Below are positions 6,260 through 9,777 of a stretch of 9,777 bases of DNA, one piece after another; positions within the stretch are counted from its first letter, which is position 1; every line of letters begins with the position of its first letter. The notes below the pieces were generated by a model. It was not told the origin of the DNA, made no database searches, and saw only the letters and a program-made list of their open reading frames with translations. A program made the position numbers and the translations under genes. The DNA is from Pseudomonadales bacterium (GTDB taxonomy: Bacteria > Pseudomonadota > Gammaproteobacteria > Pseudomonadales > Litorivicinaceae), in contig JAAXJV010000228.1 in NCBI GenBank assembly GCA_012269655.1, positions 1 through 9,777 of the forward strand. The letters run 5' to 3'.

Positions 6260-7422
6260 ATCAGACTTTCAAAGGGATGATAGGTCAGGTTTTGCCCTCG
6301 GCTGACCGCTTGCTCGGGTTCCACTTCAGCCAACCCGCTCGCCCAACTCATAGGACTTAGCGCTCCGCTGTCTTGATTCGGATGCAGTACCAGCCCGCGA
6401 TCAGTCAAACGCACCCGCAGGAAACGGCGGCGACTCTCGGCCGCTACTTCAAAGCACGAAGTCACGGCAAACGAAAACGACTCGGTGGCCTGATAACGCA
6501 GGGCCTGAATCACCGGCTTAGCAAACAATAAAGCGCCAGCCATTGCACTGGCCGGGTTGCCAGGCAAACACAGAATCGGCGTTACACCGATCTGACCCCA
6601 AGCAAAGGGTTTACCCGGTTTCATGCGAACACGATAGGCTTCAATCCGTCCCAGCGCCTCGATGCTAGGTCGGATATGATCATGCTCACCAACACTCACA
6701 CCCCCCACCGTGATCACGAGATCTGAAACCTGACCGGCCTCATACAGCAGCGCCTGAATACCCTCCCGGTCATCGGTAACATGATGCACGGCGCACTCAA
6801 CTCCCCACTTGTTCAGCAAACCGGCCAGCATCAGCCCATTGGCGTTGTGTATTTGCCCCGGCGCTAAAGGTTCTCCTGGAGGACGGAGCTCATCACCCGT
6901 GGTGATCAGTGCCACCTTTAATCGGCGCAACACCTCGACCTGTGCATGGCCGCCAGCCGCCAACAATCCAAGCTCAACGGGACCGAGTGTTTGGCCTTTT
7001 TTAACCAGCGTTTGGCCGATCTGAACGTCATCGCCAACCGGACGAATCCAAGGCTGCCCGCTGGGCTCTAAAATCACGCCGTTCAGCTCGCCAATTTTGT
7101 TTTCCTGAGGAACAACTCGATCGGCGCCATCGGGAACCGGTGCACCGGTAAAGATTCGCGCACACTGGCCCGGCGGCAATACCCTAACGGGGCTACCCGC
7201 AGGCAGTTCAAACGCAACCGGCAAGGGCCCTGGCAAGTCGTCGGCGCGTACCGCGTAACCATCCATCACACTGCGCCTGAAAGGTGGACTGTCGGCAATG
7301 GCGTTTACCTCTGACGCGCAGATCCGGTCCAGCGCACCGGCCAGCGGCAAGAATTCGGTGGCACGTTCGATCGGTATGATCGATTGCAACAATTGCGCTT
7401 GTGCCTCGCGGACCTCAAGCAC
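6256..7422 (-). CDS. moeA: Molybdopterin molybdenumtransferase MoeA
   Basis: This 388-residue cytoplasmic enzyme inserts molybdate into adenylylated molybdopterin, the final step of basic Moco formation; E. coli MoeA is 411 residues. Visible signatures are RRSVMDGYAVRADD at 49-62, IFTGAPVPDGAD at 90-101, TTGDEL at 174-179, VTDDRE at 215-220, GGVSVGEHD at 240-248, MKPGKPFAWG at 267-276 and LPGNPASA at 286-293. These cover the family's acidic and lysine active-site positions. The C-terminal domain (about 315-388) looks complete. The start is a GTG two bases after the moaB stop, with GAGGG about eleven bases upstream. The next in-frame ATG is around codon 53 and would remove conserved sequence. 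Last gene of the moa operon. The TAG stop lies inside the same CTAG as the stop of the convergent permease gene, so there is no intergenic space. Confidence 0.95.
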   Translation of the reverse strand: MLEVREAQAQLLQSIIPIERATEFLPLAGALDRICASEVNAIADSPPFRRSVMDGYAVRADDLPGPLPVAFELPAGSPVRVLPPGQCARIFTGAPVPDGADRVVPQENKIGELNGVILEPSGQPWIRPVGDDVQIGQTLVKKGQTLGPVELGLLAAGGHAQVEVLRRLKVALITTGDELRPPGEPLAPGQIHNANGLMLAGLLNKWGVECAVHHVTDDREGIQALLYEAGQVSDLVITVGGVSVGEHDHIRPSIEALGRIEAYRVRMKPGKPFAWGQIGVTPILCLPGNPASAMAGALLFAKPVIQALRYQATESFSFAVTSCFEVAAESRRRFLRVRLTDRGLVLHPNQDSGALSPMSWASGLAEVEPEQAVSRGQNLTYHPFESLI

Positions 7423-7424
7423 GA

Positions 7425-7943
7425 TTAGACGGACCCTCGACGAGCGTCACCGCGCAGCAACAAATTCACGAAATTGCAGGGCTTGTGTGTCGAATCCAAT
7501 TGCTCGCGCAGAATCTTTTCGAAGGCCAATCTGCAGGCCCCAGTCGAGCCTGGCAACAGACCCACAAAGGTATTATTCGACAACCCTGCCATGGCTCGGG
7601 ACTGAACGGTTGAGCTGCCGATATCGGCGTAACTGAGCTGACGGAATAGCTCGCCAAATCCTGGAATCTGCTCGTCCAAAATCGGCCTAACCGCCTGGAC
7701 GGTACCATCGCGGCCGCTAAAACCGGTGCCGCCCGTGATCAAGATGACGTGCGGACTGGCCTGAGCAATCCACTGGCAGACCTGAGCTCGAATCTGATAC
7801 ACCTCGTCGGGCAATATTTCGCGCGCGACGACCTGATGGCCCATTTCCAGGAGTGCGTCGTGCAGATATTGACCGCTGGTGTCCTGATCCAAGGTCCGCG
7901 TGTCGGATACGGTTAACACCGCGCAATCCAAGGGATTAGTCAT
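7425..7943 (-). CDS. moaB: Molybdenum cofactor biosynthesis protein MoaB (MogA/MoaB family)
   Basis: This 172-residue protein has the MoCF/MogA fold, which binds molybdopterin. In MogA-type members the fold adenylylates molybdopterin with MgATP before MoeA acts. Signatures are LTVSDTR at 10-16, ITGGTGFSGRDGT at 69-81, IPGFGELFR at 93-101, SRAMAG at 115-120 and LLPGSTGACRLAFE at 129-142. The PCNF near 155-158 is a MoaB rather than MogA trait. The start at 7943 has GGAG seven bases upstream (7951-7954). The open frame reaches 7970, but a longer start has no ribosome site and would extend further into moaE. It overlaps the end of moaE by eight bases. E. coli MoaB is not the main adenylyltransferase, so activity here is uncertain. 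As the only family member in this operon, placed before moeA, it may do that job unless mogA lies elsewhere. Confidence 0.93.
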   Translation of the reverse strand: MTNPLDCAVLTVSDTRTLDQDTSGQYLHDALLEMGHQVVAREILPDEVYQIRAQVCQWIAQASPHVILITGGTGFSGRDGTVQAVRPILDEQIPGFGELFRQLSYADIGSSTVQSRAMAGLSNNTFVGLLPGSTGACRLAFEKILREQLDSTHKPCNFVNLLLRGDARRGSV

Positions 7944-8352
7944 TCCACTTCTCCAAATTCTTGATCTCATGATCGCCCGGTTCCAGCCACTGGTTGTTTT
8001 CTTTTTTCCACAACGGCACTTGGCTCTTTAGGGTATCCATCATAAAGCAGGCCGCCTCAAAGGCTTTCTGGCGATGACGCGAACAGGTCCCAACCCAAAC
8101 AATCACTTCATCGGTCCGCAACATGCCCACTCGATGCACGATACCGGCATCGGTTAAATCAAAACGTTCGATGGCACGGTCTCGTAGATCCGCCATGACC
8201 TTCTCGGTCATGCCCGGATAGTGTTCTAAATACAGACCCTCGGAATCCCGGACGTGTCCGGTAAAGGTGACTACGGCACCGGCTTTCCCGGCGGTGGTCA
8301 GTTCGGCCTGCAATGCGCCCGGCTCAAAGGTTTCAGTTTGTACGCGAACCAT
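7936..8352 (-). CDS. moaE: Molybdopterin synthase catalytic subunit MoaE
   Basis: This is the large subunit of molybdopterin synthase, 138 residues. With thiocarboxylated MoaD it adds the two dithiolene sulfurs to cyclic pyranopterin monophosphate. Family motifs are VTFTGHVRD at 28-36, LEHYPGMTEK at 42-51, VHRVG at 72-76, SRHRQKAFEA at 91-100 and LKSQVPLWKKE at 108-118. The two lysines K109 and K116 match the spacing of catalytic K119 and K126 in E. coli. The loop after FTGHVRD is shorter than in E. coli, giving a protein about 12 residues shorter. The start lies one base after the moaD stop, and its ribosome site is inside the end of moaD. moaB begins inside its last codons. All key residues are present, so activity is expected. 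Confidence 0.95.
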   Translation of the reverse strand: MVRVQTETFEPGALQAELTTAGKAGAVVTFTGHVRDSEGLYLEHYPGMTEKVMADLRDRAIERFDLTDAGIVHRVGMLRTDEVIVWVGTCSRHRQKAFEAACFMMDTLKSQVPLWKKENNQWLEPGDHEIKNLEKWND

Positions 8353-8353
8353 T

Positions 8354-8584
8354 TCAGCCTCCGGTCATGGGCGGCATAACTGCGACTTCGTCGCCCTCCG
8401 CCAAGGGATGATCAAGCTCAGCAATGGTGTGATTGACTGCCACCAGAGGGGTCTGCTGTAAAATTTCGCCACCACAGGGCAAGGATACGATGGCCTCGCG
8501 TGGCGTTGTAGCATCAGCACGGATCAATTCTTGGCCGGCCAGCTCCCGAAAGGAGGCCAGCATCTTTAGATTAACCTTCGGCAT
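8354..8584 (-). CDS. moaD: Molybdopterin synthase sulfur carrier subunit MoaD
   Basis: This 76-residue ubiquitin-like sulfur carrier is close to the 81 residues of E. coli MoaD. Its C-terminal glycine is adenylylated and thiocarboxylated (normally by MoeB and a sulfurtransferase) and then donates sulfur in the MoaE active site. Visible features are the N-terminal strand VNLKMLASFRELAG at 4-17, LVAVNHTIAELDHPL near 50-64, and the conserved ending GDEVAVMPPMTGG with the required terminal Gly-Gly. The ATG at 8584 is chosen because AGGTGA lies five bases upstream (8590-8595) and the protein then starts at the family's usual point. The open frame extends to 8653, but that would add 23 unrelated residues within moaC. 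It overlaps the end of moaC by 14 bases. Confidence 0.93.
   Translation of the reverse strand: MPKVNLKMLASFRELAGQELIRADATTPREAIVSLPCGGEILQQTPLVAVNHTIAELDHPLAEGDEVAVMPPMTGG
8358..8362 (-). promoter_or_regulatory. moaE ribosome site formed by the MoaD GlyGly codons
   Basis: On the minus strand the end of moaD reads ATG ACC GGA GGC TGA. The GGA GGC codons for the essential C-terminal Gly-Gly give GGAGG, a near-perfect Shine-Dalgarno, five bases before the moaE ATG at 8352. Confidence 0.8.
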
Positions 8585-9044
8585 AGTAATCACCTGACTT
8601 TCCACCGGTTTTTGACAGCAGTCGGATGCCTTCAATTCGCATCGCTTTATCAATCGCCTTGCACATGTCGTAGAGCGTCAGGCAGGCAATACTGACCGCC
8701 GTTAAGGCTTCCATCTCGATGCCGGTCTTGGCGGCCAATTCACAGCGAGCCTGGACATGAATTCGATGGTCCTGAACCGTCAGATCTACTGAGCATTGCT
8801 CTAGCGGAATTCCATGACATAGGGGAATCAATTCGGGGGTCTTTTTCGCACCCATGATCCCAGCCACCCGCGAGACGGCCAACACGTCACCTTTGGAAAG
8901 GGTTTGTTCGCGAATTCCACTGATTACAGCGGGGTTGGCGTACAGGTAACCCTCTGCGACAGCAACCCGCTGAGTCACGGCCTTGGGTGACACGTTCACC
9001 ATATGCGCTTCACCGGCGCTATTTGTGTGAGTAAATCCAGTCAT
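8571..9044 (-). CDS. moaC: Cyclic pyranopterin monophosphate synthase MoaC
   Basis: This 157-residue enzyme converts the MoaA product 3',8-cyclo-7,8-dihydro-GTP to cyclic pyranopterin monophosphate; it is cytoplasmic. The N-terminus aligns directly with E. coli MoaC (family GEAHMVNVS at 11-19). Active-site positions are present: K51 in SKGDVLA, H77 in LIPLCHG, E110 in KTGIEMEALTA, D126 and K129 in YDMCKA. The last three lie two residues earlier than in E. coli because of a short deletion. The C-terminus ends with the usual LLSKTGGKSGDYYAEG pattern. First gene of the moa operon, about 60 bases from the divergent ketosynthase gene. The ribosome site is weak (only AAAGA about eleven bases upstream). 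moaA, whose product supplies the substrate, is not in the window and must be elsewhere if the pathway is complete. Confidence 0.96.
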   Translation of the reverse strand: MTGFTHTNSAGEAHMVNVSPKAVTQRVAVAEGYLYANPAVISGIREQTLSKGDVLAVSRVAGIMGAKKTPELIPLCHGIPLEQCSVDLTVQDHRIHVQARCELAAKTGIEMEALTAVSIACLTLYDMCKAIDKAMRIEGIRLLSKTGGKSGDYYAEG

Positions 9045-9106
9045 TTATTTGGTCTTTAGCTTTTTGAGTCGGTATCCTGTGCACATACCAAGACAAGGAG
9101 TACGGG
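9045..9106. promoter_or_regulatory. Divergent moaC / ketosynthase control region
   Basis: These 62 bases must hold the promoters of both the moa operon and the ketosynthase gene, unless one lies inside the other gene. A weak plus-strand candidate is TTGGTC (9049-9054) with TATCCT (9073-9078), spacing 18. There is an inverted repeat GGTAT (9071-9075) / ATACC (9085-9089) with a 9-base spacer, and a TGTGCACA palindrome at 9078-9085. No binding protein is recognised. The region is too short for a Moco riboswitch. Confidence 0.4.
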
Positions 9107-9109
9107 GTG
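9095..9109 (+). promoter_or_regulatory. Ribosome site and GTG start of the ketosynthase gene
   Basis: AAGGAG at 9095-9100 lies six bases before GTG at 9107. The frame from this GTG immediately gives a ketosynthase N-terminus (NLPVIVSAGGINAAGRS). This decides for GTG over the first ATG about 27 codons later. Confidence 0.75.
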
Positions 9110-9777
9110 GCAAACCTACCGGTCATTGTTTCAGCCGGCGGCATAAACGCAGCAGGACGCAGCACATACTACAGCGATCTGGAACGGATGGTCTATGACA
9201 GCCTATCTGCCCAGACTCAACAGGCGTTAAAGGTCGAGCTCGAGAGCCTGACCCAGTCTGATAGCGCCAGCGCGCTTGAAAACAGCTTGATTCGCGAGAT
9301 TCACCCCGATTGGTACAACCCGTTAGCCATGAACGCACGCCGACGCCACGACGACGTGTGGCTAGAAGATGAGCGTACCAGTCCGGTGCGCAGCGCCGGC
9401 ATGCTGCCCACTGGATTTAAGCCCGATTCACTGTACAAAAGCCGTGCCCATCCCCGTGCATTGCAACTCACTGTATTCGCTGCCAGCGAGATGTTGGCGG
9501 CCAGTGGACTGAACTGGGATGAACTAAAAACCCAAGTCGCACCAGATCAAATCGCGGTATACGCCGGCAATAGCATCGGCCAACTTGATGGCATGGGCTT
9601 TGGAGGCATGTTGCAGGCTGCGTTGCACGGCAAACGCGTCAGTTCCAAGCAACTGCCGCTGGGCTACCCCCAGATGCCAGCAGATTTTGTCAATGCTTAC
9701 ATCCTGGGCACCCTAGGCGCGACCGGCGCCGTTCAAGGTGCCTGCGCGAGCTTCCTCTACAACCTATTTAATGCCAG
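9107..9777 (+). CDS. fabY: Beta-ketoacyl-ACP synthase, FabY-like (partial, N-terminal 223 codons)
   Basis: The frame is open to the right edge, so the rest of the gene is missing. The product begins NLPVIVSAGGINAAGRS and contains MLPTGFKP at 99-106, SRAHPRALQLTVFAASE at 112-128, an AVYAGNSIGQLDGMGFGG core near 150-167, and GACASFLYNL at 211-220, with C213 or its neighbour as the nucleophile of the condensing-enzyme fold. From memory these resemble the Pseudomonas aeruginosa FabY (PA5174) class, which condenses acetyl-CoA with malonyl-ACP to begin fatty acid synthesis. The region between about residues 35 and 90 seems shorter than I recall in that protein. The catalytic histidines lie beyond the window. 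It is divergent from moaC. Ketosynthase identity is secure; the FabY assignment is likely but not proven, and another long KAS-like or polyketide-type synthase is the alternative. Confidence 0.82.
   Translation, partial: MANLPVIVSAGGINAAGRSTYYSDLERMVYDSLSAQTQQALKVELESLTQSDSASALENSLIREIHPDWYNPLAMNARRRHDDVWLEDERTSPVRSAGMLPTGFKPDSLYKSRAHPRALQLTVFAASEMLAASGLNWDELKTQVAPDQIAVYAGNSIGQLDGMGFGGMLQAALHGKRVSSKQLPLGYPQMPADFVNAYILGTLGATGAVQGACASFLYNLFNA

Noticed and set aside
8585..8653. Longer MoaD start adding 23 residues
   Set aside because: The added residues are out-of-frame moaC sequence unlike MoaD; the ATG at 8584 has a good ribosome site and fits the family length.
9045..9106. Moco riboswitch upstream of moaC
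   Set aside because: The known Moco RNA is well over 100 bases and precedes moaA in E. coli; the 62-base gap here is too short and shows no matching helices.
1..9777. Mobile element, phage, CRISPR, toxin-antitoxin or defence system
   Set aside because: All coding space is filled by conserved core metabolism genes with tight operon spacing; no transposase, integrase, direct repeats, attachment sites or unknown gene clusters were seen.

Overview
The window looks like the chromosome of a gammaproteobacterium, possibly a marine one. It has moderate GC, a homodimeric-type pyruvate dehydrogenase E1 (AceE) preceded by a PdhR-type regulator, a canonical PdhR operator, and a FabY-like ketosynthase. 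The genus cannot be fixed from the sequence alone. I see no mobile elements, CRISPR arrays, tRNAs or rRNAs, and no gene-free stretch longer than 100 bases.

Layout. (1) Positions 1-2511, minus strand: pdhR followed by aceE. aceE runs off the left edge, so only its first 557 codons are present. A bulged hairpin lies between the two genes. (2) Positions 2512-2607: a 96-base divergent control region with a perfect 17-bp PdhR-type palindrome, a second related inverted repeat 32 bp away, and overlapping candidate promoters. (3) Positions 2608-6259, plus strand: lutA-lutB-lutC and an AEC-family permease, joined by ATGA overlaps or direct stop-start abutment. (4) Positions 6256-9044, minus strand: a molybdenum cofactor operon, moaC-moaD-moaE-moaB-moeA, that converges on the permease gene. 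The stop codons of moeA and the permease share one CTAG. (5) Positions 9107-9777, plus strand: the N-terminal part of a FabY-like beta-ketoacyl-ACP synthase with a GTG start, divergent from moaC.

How the genes work together. LutABC oxidises L-lactate to pyruvate, and pyruvate dehydrogenase converts pyruvate to acetyl-CoA. The regulator gene lies between them beside a PdhR-type operator, so the left half reads as one pyruvate-sensing module in which lactate import (perhaps through the AEC permease), lactate oxidation and pyruvate oxidation share one switch. The Moco operon is a separate, tightly coupled unit. It supplies steps from cyclic pyranopterin formation to molybdenum insertion, but moaA and a clear mogA are absent here. 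FabY-type enzymes use acetyl-CoA to start fatty acid synthesis, but a functional link to the left half is only thematic.

I found no undescribed defence or mobile system. The points most worth a second look are the PdhR operator over the lut promoter, the AEC permease in place of a lactate permease, the MoaD GlyGly codons that double as the moaE Shine-Dalgarno, and the shared-stop convergence.
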